Shown here in pieces: positions 1 through 9,708 of a DNA stretch of 64,000 nucleotides; position 1 is the stretch's first letter; every line of letters begins with the position of its first letter. This DNA comes from Osedax frankpressi (taxonomy: Eukaryota; Annelida; Polychaeta; Sabellida; Siboglinidae). Below the pieces are notes generated by a model. That model was not told where the DNA came from. It was given only the letters and a program-made list of their open reading frames with translations, and made no database searches. The position numbers and the translations under genes were made by a program. The stretch spans positions 1,780,016-1,844,015 of the forward strand of contig OZ038318.1 in NCBI GenBank assembly GCA_964035775.1, read 5' to 3'.

Positions 1-690
1 CAGTGGTGATGTAGTAGGTAGTGGTGATGTAGTAGGCAGTTGTGATGTAGTAGTCAGTGGTGATGTAGTAGTCAGTGGTGATGTAGTAGGCAGTGGTGAT
101 GTAGTAGGCAGTGGTGATGTAGTAGTCAGTCCTGATGTAGTAGTCAGTGGTGATGTAGTAGGCAGTGGTGATGTAGTAGGCAGTGGTGATGTAGTAGGCA
201 GTGGTGATGTAGTAGTTAGTGGTGATGTAGTAGGCAGTGGTGATGTAGTAGTCAGTGGTGATGTAGTAGGCAGTGCTAATGTAGTAGGCAGTGGTGATGT
301 AGTAGGTAGTGGTGATGTAGTAGTCAGTGGTGATGTAGTAGGCAGTGGTGATGTAGTAGGTAGTGGTGATGTAGTAGTCAGTGGTGATGTAGTAGTCAGT
401 GGTGATGTAGTAGGTAGTGGTGATGTAGTAGGTAGTGGTGATGTAGTAGTCAGTGGTGATGTAGTAGGCAGTGGTGATGTAGTAGGCAGTGGTGATGTAG
501 TAGTCAGTCCTGATGTAGTAGGCAGTGGTGATGTAGTAGGCAGTGGTGATGTAGTCAGTGGTGATGTAGTAGGCAGTGGTGATGTAGTAGTCAGTGGTGA
601 TGTAGTAGTCAGTGGTGATGTAGTAGTCAGTGGTGATGTAGTAGTCAGTGGTGATGTAGTAGGTAGTGGTGATGTAGTAGGCAGTGGGTA
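1..690. repeat. 18-bp minisatellite in SF3A3 intron 5
   Basis: About 38 copies of the 18-bp unit CAGTGGTGATGTAGTAGG, with common GGC/GTC/GGT variants and one 15-bp unit near 555. The array reaches the left edge, so its full length is unknown. It is G-rich on the + strand and therefore C-rich in the SF3A3 transcript. Confidence 0.93.
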
Positions 691-857
691 AATGTTGATG
701 TAAGGGTTAAGGGTTAATGTAGATGTAAGGGTTAAGAGTAAATGAGATGTAGGGTTAAGGATTAATGTAGATGTAAGGGGTAAGGGTTAATGTAGATGTA
801 AAGGTTAAGGGTTAATGTAGATGTAAAGGTTAATGTAAGGGTCAAAGGTCAATGTTT
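691..857. repeat. Degenerate GGTTAAGGGTTAATGTAGAT repeat in SF3A3 intron 5
   Basis: Imperfect repeats combining GGGTTAAGGG with AATGTAGATGTAA, period about 24-30 bp. It adjoins the 18-bp array and ends just before the exon 5 donor. It looks telomere-like but no canonical telomere hexamer is repeated in register. Confidence 0.75.
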
Positions 858-863
858 ACTAAC

Positions 864-933
864 TGACATCGTCAATGGGATTCTCCCTCGGTTTACTAAA
901 TTCATCAAATTCCACTGATAATGGAACACTGAT
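864..933 (-). CDS. SF3A3: SF3A3 exon 5
   Basis: 70 nt, entered in phase 0 after acceptor TACATACAG and left in phase 1 at donor GTTAGTAAAC. It encodes ISVPLSVEFDEFSKPREN followed by PIDDV, matching the family ICVPMSVEFEELLKAREN. The reading frame stays open through the upstream repeat, but that is intronic. Confidence 0.92.
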
Positions 934-3900
934 CTGTATGTAGGTAGTGAGTAGTAAGTAGGTAGTGAGTAGGTAGTGGGTAGTGAGTGGGTAGTGAGTG
1001 GGTAGTGAGTGGGTAGTGAGTGGGTAGTGAGTGGGTATCGGGTAGTAAGTAGGTAGTGAGTAGGTAGTGGGTAGTAAGTAGGTAGTGAGTAGGTAGTGGG
1101 TAGTAAATAGGTAGTAGGAAGTAAGTAGGTAGTGAGTGGGTAGTGGGTAGTAAGTAGGTAGTGAGTGGGTATTGGGTAGTAAGTAGGTAGTGAGTAGGTA
1201 GTGGGTAGTAAATAGGTAGTAGGAAGTAAGTAGGTAGTAAGTAGGTAGTGAGTAGGTAGTGGGTAGTGAGTGGGTAGTGAGTGGGTAGTGAGTGGGTAGT
1301 GAGTGGGTATCGGGTAGTAAGTAGGTAGTGAGTAGGTAGTGGGTAGTAAGTAGGTAGTGAGTAGGTAGTGGGTAGTAAATAGGTAGTAGGAAGTAAGTAG
1401 GTAGTGAGTGGGTAGTGGGTAGTAAGTAAGTAGAGAGTAGGTATTGGGTAGTAAGTAGGTAGTGAGTAGATAATGAGTAGGTAGTGAGTAGGTAGTGAGT
1501 AGGTAGTGGGTAGTAAGTAAGTAGGTAGTGGGTAGTAGGTAGGTAGTGGGTAGTGAGTGGGTAGTGAGTGGGTAGTGAGTGGGTAGTGAGTGGGTATCGG
1601 GTAGTAAGTAGGTAGTGAGTAGGTAGTGGGTAGTAAGTAGGTAGTGAGTAGGTAGTGGGTAGTAAATAGGTAGTAGGAAGTAAGTAGGTAGTGAGTGGGT
1701 AGTGGGTAGTAAGTAAGTAGAGAGTAGGTATTGGGTAGTAAGTAGGTAGTGAGTAGATAATGAGTAGGTAGTAAGTAGGTAGTGAGTAGGTAGTGGGTAG
1801 TAAGTAGGTAGTGAGTAGGTAGTGGGTAGTAAATAGGTAGTAGGAAGTAAGTAGGTAGTGAGTGGGTAGTGGGTAGTAAGTAAGTAGAGAGTAGGTATTG
1901 GGTAGTAAGTAGGTAGTGAGTAGATAATGAGTAGGTAGTGAGTAGGTAGTGAGTAGGTAGTGGGTAGTAAGTAAGTAGATAGTGGGTAGTAGGTAGGTAG
2001 TGAGTAGGTATTGGGTAGGTGATGTGTAGTGAGTAGGCAGTGGGTAGTGAGTGGGTAGCGAGTAGAGAGTAGGTAGTGAGTAGGTAGTGAGTAGGGTTTC
2101 ACTAAACTCCACTTACCATGAGTAGTAAAGGTAGTAACATATAACGCAGAGTTACGAGTGTTTTGAGACATGGTTACTAACCTCATTTGGATGTTTCCTG
2201 TGGAATTCTTTGATGACCTTGAGTCGAGCATAGAACTCCGCAAACTCATTAGGACCAGTAATAGCCTTGATTTCTTCCTGACGCTGGCTATAGGGGTAGG
2301 GGGTAGGGAAGATGGTGGTATTGAGGGAAGATGGTGGTAGTGAGGGAAGGTAGTTGTGGTAGTGAGGGAAGGTAGTGGTAGTGAGAGAAGGTAGTTATGG
2401 TAGTGAGGGAAGGTGGTAGTGATGGAGGGTGGTGGTAGTGAGGGAGGATGATGGTAGTGAGGGAGGATGATGGTAGTGAGGGAAGGTAGTTGTGGTAGTG
2501 AGGGAAGGTAGTGGTAGTGAGGGAAGGTAGTTATGGTAGTGAGGGAAGGTGGTAGTGATGGAGGGTGGTGGTAGTGAGGGAGGATGATGGTAGTGATGGT
2601 GGGTTGTGGTAGTGAGGGAGGATGATGGTAGTGAGAGAGGATGATGGTAGTGAGGGAGGGTGATGGTAGTGAGGGAGGGAGGGTGGTGGTAGTGAGGGAG
2701 GGCGGGCTGGGAGGTGAGGCAGGGCTGGTGAGAAATACAAACCCATCCTTATCTTCATATAGTTCTTTGATATTCACCGCAGCATTCATAGATCTCTACA
2801 GATTTCAGGATAAGATCAATATTCCATAATAGCATATACATTGGAATATTTAATATTACATGTAGTCCAGGGTTAAAGCAAGGACAAAATCATGTAATTT
2901 GTGAAGTTATTACAAATAAAATAGAAACTATAATTAAAATATATAGATATATACAATGCATATAGATATAAATATAGATATACATATAGATATACCTATA
3001 GATATACATGTAGATATACATATAGTTATACCTATAGATATACATATATATAAATATAGATATACATATAGATATACATAATGCATATAGATATTTTTAT
3101 TTTTATATTCTAATATATGAGAATTAATCCATTATTTATAAATATATTATTAAGATTAATTGTTGTACTCATGAGATTGAACATATAATCTAGTTCTTTT
3201 CAGTCTATACATTAGATTTATTAGAATTCAATTAATCAAGTTAAATAAAAGATTTATAATAATTATTGTAAAATGTTACTAACATCTAATAATATTTTCA
3301 ATCTTGTCTCTGAATTTATTTGAGCTCTGACCTTAAAATAATTTGATATAATTATAATATGTATCAACAAAAATTAATATAATTTAAGTATATGGATCAT
3401 ATATGGAATGCACCCAGGTGAATATCTTCAAAAGTTAGCCTCGACAAATAATCACTGAATACAATTTCTTACTTTTTATGCATTTTCTTAATATGCGTGA
3501 ATATATTTATGAACTATTAATATATATTTATAGTTTTTTTATTGATGTGTAATTATTTATTCATATTAACTAAGTGAATTTAACATAATTATGAAAAGCG
3601 ACCGATCAGACTATACCATATTATAATACTTCGTATTGAAGTATATGATACATGTATAAAGTAATATCATAGTATATATAGTCTAATATGCGATCGTGTC
3701 AATTTATACTTGGTGTAAATTCACGTTTTCATATATTCAAGTATATAAGAATAATTAATTACATATCAATAAAAAACTACAAATATATATTAATATTTTT
3801 CATAAATATACTCATATTAAAATCATGCATAAAACAAAGCAATTATATTCAGTATTTTTTGAGCACGGCTAAGTTTTACGAATTTTCACTAGCTTTTCTT

Positions 3901-4168
3901 CCATACGTAATCCAAGTATGATATTGAATACTACTAATATCTAACTATACAATTATTACAAATGATTAATTGAAATTGAATATGATGACAATTATCGTTA
4001 TTTGATCAATTTATTTTCTCCGTTAATTTCGATTAAACAAGTATATACATAAATAAATACTTATTTACTTACAGTTTTCTTTGGAGCTATCATTTCTTTA
4101 ACCATGCAATCTATAATTCGTTCTCGTTCTTCATGATGTCTCCTCTGTTGTTCCAAAATAGTTTCCAT
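864..4168 (-). CDS. SF3A3: SF3A3 (SF3a60 / Prp9), splicing factor 3A subunit 3, 5' part (exons 1-5)
   Basis: SF3a60 is a subunit of the SF3a complex of the U2 snRNP and acts in the nucleus in prespliceosome assembly. Five exons are seen on the minus strand: 4073-4168, 3284-3331, 2743-2795, 2182-2287 and 864-933. Their phases join cleanly (0, 0, 2, 0, 1) to give 124 codons. The product starts METILEQQRRHHEERERI, nearly the same as the animal family start METILEQQRRYHEEKERL. It continues with AQINSETRLKILLD, then NIKELYEDKDG. The family hallmark GPNEFAEFYARLKVIKEF follows, with HRKHPNE, and then VPLSVEFDEFSKPRENP. The full protein is about 500 residues in animals, so roughly three quarters, including the C-terminal zinc finger, lies beyond the left edge. 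Introns 2 to 5 hold distinct tandem repeats. Exon joins are inferred from splice sites plus recalled family sequence, not from transcripts. Confidence 0.95.
934..2105. repeat. GTAGTGAGTAG-type minisatellite with higher-order structure, SF3A3 intron 4
   Basis: Built from short blocks GTAGTGAGTAG, GTAGTGGGTAGTAAGTAG and AAATAGGTAGTAGGAAG. A larger block is repeated at about 270-290 bp: the marker GGGTATCGGG recurs near 1035, 1307 and 1593, and AGATAATGAG near 1467, 1752 and 1923. The minus strand is almost free of stop codons, which gives false reading frames rich in L, T, Y, P and S. Confidence 0.92.
2182..2287 (-). CDS. SF3A3: SF3A3 exon 4
   Basis: 106 nt; acceptor CTATAG, donor GTTAGTAACC. 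One base completes the Gly codon shared with exon 3, followed by 35 codons containing GPNEFAEFYARLKVIKEF and HRKHPNE. This is the most conserved N-terminal stretch of SF3a60. Confidence 0.95.
2292..2736. repeat. GTAGTGAGGGAGGATGATG minisatellite, SF3A3 intron 3
   Basis: Variable units built on GGTAGTGAGGGA followed by AGGTAGT, GGATGATG or GGTGGTG. A block of about 120 bp is seen twice, around 2336-2460 and 2455-2580. It fills nearly the whole 455-bp intron and has no C over long stretches of the + strand. Confidence 0.9.
2743..2795 (-). CDS. SF3A3: SF3A3 exon 3
   Basis: 53 nt; acceptor ATCTGTAG, donor GTTTGTATT (phase 2). It encodes RSMNAAVNIKELYEDKDG, aligning with the family RYMEVSGNLRDLYDDKDG. 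The last codon is split and completed by the first base of exon 4. Confidence 0.93.
2940..3095. repeat. 12-bp ATAGATATACAT repeat in SF3A3 intron 2
   Basis: About a dozen imperfect copies of ATATAGATATAC(A/C)T. The rest of intron 2 (2796-3283) is plain AT-rich sequence. Confidence 0.75.
3284..3331 (-). CDS. SF3A3: SF3A3 exon 2
   Basis: A 48-nt microexon with acceptor ATTTTAAG and donor GTTAGTAAC, phase 0 at both ends. It encodes VRAQINSETRLKILLD, aligning residue for residue with the family LRDQINSDHRTRAMQD. Confidence 0.9.
4073..4168 (-). CDS. SF3A3: SF3A3 exon 1 (start codon)
   Basis: 96 nt, 32 codons, from ATG at 4168 to the consensus donor GTAAGT (4072 downward), phase 0. It encodes the N-terminal helix METILEQQRRHHEERERI and IDCMVKEMIAPKKT. 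The start agrees with the family N-terminus. Intron 1 (3332-4072) is AT-rich with no recognised content. Confidence 0.95.
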
Positions 4169-4339
4169 TATTTAAATTAATCTTAATAATAATACGAATT
4201 TATATTGGTAAACAACAATGACTTTAAATTATTAATTAAAGATTTCAATCATAGATTCTATTATATTTATATATATATTAGAAAATATATATTATAACAT
4301 CCATAACATTCGTAATTCCTTATATAATTAAAAAGGATT

Positions 4340-4370
<31 letters not shown>

Positions 4371-4937
4371 ATTAATAAAAAATTAAATTAAAAGTTCACC
4401 TATTCAGCGACCGAAACTATAGAACAATCATATAACTTATAGATATAAAAATAAATATAATGATTTTAAAATACATTAATTGTAATATATTAATTTTTTT
4501 AAATTTATTAAACATATTTAGAATTGACATTATTAATTAATAATTTATATTTTAGAAATAATACAAAAATATTAAATATTAAAAAAACTAATTTTTAAGA
4601 TTTTCACAATTTTTTCTTTTTCTTCATCTTTTTTTTCTTTATTTTATTAATTTAATCTATTAACATATATATTTTTAAACTGATATTTATAATTAATATT
4701 TATAGAAAGCACCAATAAAAATAAATAGTTCAATTTAATAAAGGGAATTTTTTATTTCGTTGTTTTCTGCTTATCAGGAACCATGTAAGCTTAGAATGAC
4801 TGAAAAATGTACAAATATACATAGCTATCCATATGCATAACCTGCATGTACATTGTACAATATACAATGTACATTAATATACAATATACATTAGGGCATT
4901 TACCTTGATATTCTTAGGTGCCCTCATAATAGCAAAG

Positions 4938-4972
<35 letters not shown>

Positions 4973-6480
4973 ATATATATATACATATATGTTTGCTATT
5001 AAATAAAAATAAAAAATTAATTATCTAGCACTATTATCTTCTTAGGAATTCAGTCTTTTATAGACCCACCCAAACACTTTATGTGACCCTTGAAGATTTA
5101 ATATTAGTTGAATTGAATATTAGTTGAATTAAAACATTAGCATTATATAATTAACATGTTGTATTGTTTAGAAAATGTATTCTTGTTTAAAATACATTAT
5201 TTGCTGAATAATTGGGATTATAAAAAAATATAAATATATATTATTGATGTCAATCAAAAAGTATATTAAACTTACTATATAATATCAATTTTAACCTGTA
5301 ATATTTATACTGGTAATTATTGATTTATTATTAATATAAATACTGTTATATTAATTTCAATTACTACACTATATAATTTATTAATAACACACAAAGTGAC
5401 TATTATAAATGAAATTTACATATTTAATATTTCTTAATTATCAATATATATATATATAACACATCTTATTATTATATAAAAACTAAATAAAAATTAATAA
5501 ATTAAACATAAATAATTATCATTCATTATTGTTATTATATATTTTATTAGAATAGTTTAATGTATGTATTATATAAATATTATATAATTATATAATATTA
5601 TATATATAATATTATATATATATAATAATATAATTATAATAATATTATAACAAATAAAAAATATTATATAGATATTAAAAACTAATTAGCTATTTAATTA
5701 AATTAATATTACTGATGTGATATGTATATTTTTATTTCATTCAATAACACATTTGATATCATGTATCAATGAATAATATGTATATAAATGTATACCGAAA
5801 ACATTAAAATGTACCTGTAAATAGACTATATAAATATTAAATTCTATGATAGTATCTTAATCTAATAAATGCATACATCTCATATCAAATTAAACATATT
5901 ATGGATATATAGGAATCTTCTAGAATAATTAGTATACGGCATGTTATGATTAATAGTATTTATAGTATATTTATATTAAATATATCATGAGCTTTAAAAA
6001 GGAGTATTATATATTACATTATATATGTATCTTTCTATCCCTGATCCCTTAAGTGCTTATATGTTACGATTCTCTATAAATCGCTATTTTACAAAATAGA
6101 CTAACTTTTCTCAAAGGTAGATTTTAAAACTTGAAGAATTGGTAAGGTATCAATTGTTCATCTTATCTCGAAATACTCATATTTAACCAACGTTTAATTA
6201 TCAATGAAATAAATCATACAAATTAAATAACGGACTTTTATTTTTACGATTCCTCCTCTTTAAATAGGACTTCTCAAATTGATTAGTCTTTTTCTAATTT
6301 TTCTAATTTTAAGATTCAATCGAATATATCAGCTCATACTCATCTCATTTTACAACAATATGTTTACAATAATATATTAACTAGTTAGTTTTTTATTCAA
6401 CATATCATATCCGTTCCTTCCTTTTATCCAACACATGTTTGATTCGGTGTTCCAATCTTTCTTTCCGCATCATCGATTCC
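4169..6480. other. AT-rich intergenic region
   Basis: Upstream flank of SF3A3. I see no supported gene. It holds (TA)n tracts near 4339-4363 and 4939-4969, a perfect hairpin at 4847-4873 with arms TGTACATTGTA, and AT palindromes around 5560-5650. A promoter for SF3A3 must lie here but no motif stands out. Confidence 0.6.
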
Positions 6481-6494
6481 ATCAAATTTAATAA

Positions 6495-6683
6495 ATGATA
6501 ATATTAATTGATCGTTATATAATAAAAGGTATATATTTTTTAGTTATTCTTGGTCTTTCTGGTTTCTTCGTCTCACTTTATCGTTACATTAGAGTAATCG
6601 CCTTATTGAAATTATTAGTCATAGTCACAATTCTGATTGGTGTATCTACTATATTTCTAATTGTATATCATGTATATCAATAA
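6495..6683 (+). CDS. Unrecognised 62-residue hydrophobic reading frame, doubtful
   Basis: An ATG-to-stop frame with two strongly hydrophobic stretches, roughly residues 11-30 (IYFLVILGLSGFFVSLYRYI) and 34-57. It lies just upstream of a reverse-transcriptase-like motif in another frame, so it may be part of the same decayed element. AT-rich DNA often encodes I, L, F and Y by chance, so this is weak. No family recognised. Confidence 0.15.
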   Translation: MIILIDRYIIKGIYFLVILGLSGFFVSLYRYIRVIALLKLLVIVTILIGVSTIFLIVYHVYQ

Positions 6684-6717
6684 ATCCGTTTGTTCTGCAG
6701 TTACCCACTAGATTCGC

Positions 6718-6765
6718 GGTATTCCGAGAGGATCTATTATTGACCCTCTGTTATTGACATTATAT
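6718..6765 (+). mobile_element. LINE-like reverse transcriptase scrap
   Basis: The + strand reads GIPRGSIIDPLLLTLY, closely resembling the GVPQGSILGPLLFLLY core of non-LTR retrotransposon reverse transcriptases. There are stops on both sides and no FADD box found downstream. The similarity covers only 16 residues, so this is a decayed fragment at best. Confidence 0.4.
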
Positions 6766-7114
6766 AAATAGTACCAACCTGAATCGCTATCTATTTTTCC
6801 ATTAATATACTTAATTAAAGAAAATTTACTTTAAGATTTACATTTACACTTGACAACTATACTTCTGAGAATTATACCGTATAAAGTAGATATATATACG
6901 ATATTTGTATTACTATCATCAATATTAACTCATATTTTAGATATAACCCACTTGCTTTTAATCTCTCCATAAATGAAACTACAACTTTATCTAAATATCC
7001 TTATATAATACTATATATTCCCATTATTTCAGTTAACGTTAATGTAGTCGTTTAAATCTCAAATTATTTAATTCGTCACTTCTTATTTAGGGCGCTGGAA
7101 CCAAGGGGAAGTGG

Positions 7115-7165
7115 GTACATCCCCCTACCAAAATGAGTAGGGGGAACAGTATGTATTCCCCCTAC
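7115..7165. repeat. Alternating inverted C-run motif (hairpin)
   Basis: ATCCCCCTAC, GTAGGGGGAA and TTCCCCCTAC occur in alternating orientation within 51 bp. The second and third copies form a perfect 10-bp hairpin with a 9-nt loop (7137-7165). The first and second can pair instead over 9 bp. It is GC-rich against a strongly AT background. Confidence 0.75.
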
Positions 7166-7201
7166 AATTGAATTAAGAATATATTTTAAATATATGCATA
7201 A

Positions 7202-7204
<3 letters not shown>

Positions 7205-7264
<60 letters not shown>
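7205..7264. repeat. (TA)n microsatellite
   Basis: About 30 TA dinucleotides. Similar tracts are at 7427-7462, 8021-8059 and 9014-9051. The DNA between them (7166-8800) is AT-rich. Slightly more GC-balanced patches near 7480-7700 and 8190-8450 may be old transposon remains, but I recognise nothing in them. Confidence 0.95.
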
Positions 7265-7268
<4 letters not shown>

Positions 7269-7422
7269 TATAATATAATCTATTAATTTTACATAAATAT
7301 AACTATTCTTATATAAAACAAATAATATAAATATTGATAATAATATAAAATATATTATTAATATAAATGAATTTAAATTAAATATAAATTAATTACTAAT
7401 AATTTAATACCTTGCTCGAACG

Positions 7423-7465
<43 letters not shown>

Positions 7466-8017
7466 CGATATCACTGTGGTATTTGATTGTCAAGAAAATA
7501 TTTCTAATTGCCATGAAAATAGAAAAAAATGCGATTTAGATATGTCATTCCCTAGGTAATAGTTATCTTGGTTCTTGGTTAAATAATAATTATATTCTAT
7601 AAAAAGAGTTAGGGATACCCAAAAGAATTTTGAAAGAATTGAAAAGTGCCAATATAAAAGAATCCAACGAAGGATCTGGAGCGTTTCTATCGGAAATTTA
7701 CAATTGTTACTGATATTTTTACTAGTTTATATCTTTTATTTGTTTAATCACAACTTTTTTATATTATTAACTATTTATCTGTTTTACTCAATTTTTACTT
7801 ATACATATTTTACATTTGTTTTATTTTTATGCTCATATCTATATAGATATTTAATTATATATATATTATAATATATTTATATTATTTATTTGTATTTATA
7901 TTATGCATTATAATATATAGTATAGATTATTTACTATATATCATATAATGTAATACTAGTTTATTTCATATTTTATAATTTAAACCATTTATTAGATCAA
8001 TGTTTATATATATATAA

Positions 8018-8063
<46 letters not shown>

Positions 8064-8809
8064 AATAAAAATGAATTTAAAGTAAATATAAATTAATCAC
8101 TAATATATAAGCCAAGCATCTCTGGTAAAAGCTATTTGATTTATTTCTAATAATCTTATTTGTACAAATATCAGTATTGTATTATAATTATATACTACTT
8201 CCGGTGTTATAATTCGTGAGGATAGCGCAACTTTGTTTAAAATACTGTGCGAGATTTTTCTCTTGTTTTATCTGTATTCATCTTTATGCACTCTAGGATC
8301 GTATTTCAAAACATAGTAGATTATCGTGTTCTTATAACATCGTACTCACAATACCACTGCGTATTAAGTATTATACACAATATACACAGTATCTTCGGCA
8401 TTCACACGAACTACTTATCGCCTATTTATGTTACTTGTTATTATATTTCATTACTACTGATACTTGGATATATCTTACTATATGTACATTATACAATTTA
8501 TACCTATACATATATATATGTACTTTGTACAGTTATAAATTGCAAATGTCTTCGACTAGAGTTTATTATAAAACTTTATGCTTCAATTAAAAACATTTAT
8601 TAAATAAGTGAATCTAGATATACAACTATTTATAGCTAATATAGCAATTCTAAAATAGTAATATTAAGAATCCTAAATGCGATTAATTAATCGGATTAAT
8701 AAAATCTATACAAAACCATATATATTTCTTATTAATACATATAATGTATTATATATAGTCTAACCATGATCGTAATATGTAAATATACCATGACCTGATA
8801 GTGATGCTT

Positions 8810-9006
8810 TATTTAGAATGGTAAATTTGCCCACATTAATTACTATCACACGTTATTCCTACTAAATAAATATTTTAAAAAGTAGTATATTTACTTATGT
8901 ATAAATATTATTTATACATAAGTAAATATACTACTTTTTAAAATATTTATTTAGTAGGAATAACGTGTGATAGTAATTAATGTGGGCAAATTTACCATTC
9001 TAAATA
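8810..9006. repeat. Perfect 197-bp palindrome (98-bp arms)
   Basis: Both arms are exact reverse complements around a single base at 8908. They run outward through GTAAATTTGCCCACATTAAT to TATTTAGAATG. This could be a fold-back or MITE element, a very recent inverted duplication, or a sequencing or assembly fold-back artefact. A (TA)n tract follows. Confidence 0.93.
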
Positions 9007-9010
9007 TATT

Positions 9011-9053
<43 letters not shown>

Positions 9054-9584
9054 AATACTACTTATAATCTATTGACGGTACAGTTATGATATGATAAATT
9101 GACGTCCAGTTAATTCCAATTTTTGCATTGCTTAATTTATTTTATGCCATTTTTTATTTTTTTAGATACATCAAAGTATTATAGAAAACTATTATTCAAC
9201 TATTTTATGGGTATAATTTATACTCTCATATATGTAAAATATTCTATAATCAGATATAATTATTATAGATATGATAATCTTTGTAGAATACATTTTTAAA
9301 AAATAATATGATTATTTTCTATATAGTTATAATTGAAAATCGTAAATCTATGCTATTTTCTAATCAATTTATATTTTAATTTTATACATATATTTTACAG
9401 TTATATACCAAAAGATATGTATTATAAATATATATTACATCAATGTTTAATTACCTTATAATTATTATTATAGATACTTTTGTATTATATTTTCTGAGAA
9501 AATGTCCGTATTTTCAATTACTCTTCAGTATTAAATAATACATTACATAGTACTGTCATATTGGTTTCCAATACAAGTTTCACT

Positions 9585-9708
9585 ATGGGTGCAGAACAAA
9601 GTGGACATTTAACCGCGCAGAAAGTATTAAGAACTCACCGTGATGTCGATATATCGTATGCTTCTTTATCTATGAACAATCCTATTGATACATCTGATAA
9701 TATAACAG
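9585..9708 (+). CDS. BORCS5: BORCS5 exon 1 (myristoylation start)
   Basis: Starts at ATG 9585 because MGAEQSG fits the family and the myristoylation rule; an upstream in-frame TTG at 9561 is not needed. It ends in phase 1 at ACAG/GTTCAA (9708) or at AATA/GTAAAA (9729); both keep frame with exon 2. Confidence 0.85.

Noticed and set aside
691-857. Interstitial telomere
   Set aside because: GGGTTAAGGG recurs but is mixed with AATGTAGATG in a long unit; no tract of a telomere hexamer is present.
849-2789. Minus-strand frames of 417 and 646 codons rich in L, T, Y, P and S
   Set aside because: They run through intron minisatellites of SF3A3. Only the ends at 864-933, 2182-2287 and 2743-2795 are coding.
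3688-3921. 77-codon frame in SF3A3 intron 1
   Set aside because: I/Y/N/F-rich as expected from AT-rich DNA, lies in an intron, no recognisable motif.
4890-4935. Minus-strand mini-exon MRAPKNIK with donor GTAAAT
   Set aside because: Good donor and ATG but only eight codons and no partner exon found.
8247-8603. 118-codon hydrophobic frame without an ATG start
   Set aside because: No splice sites or family match; composition explains it. It could hide an old transposon but I cannot support that.
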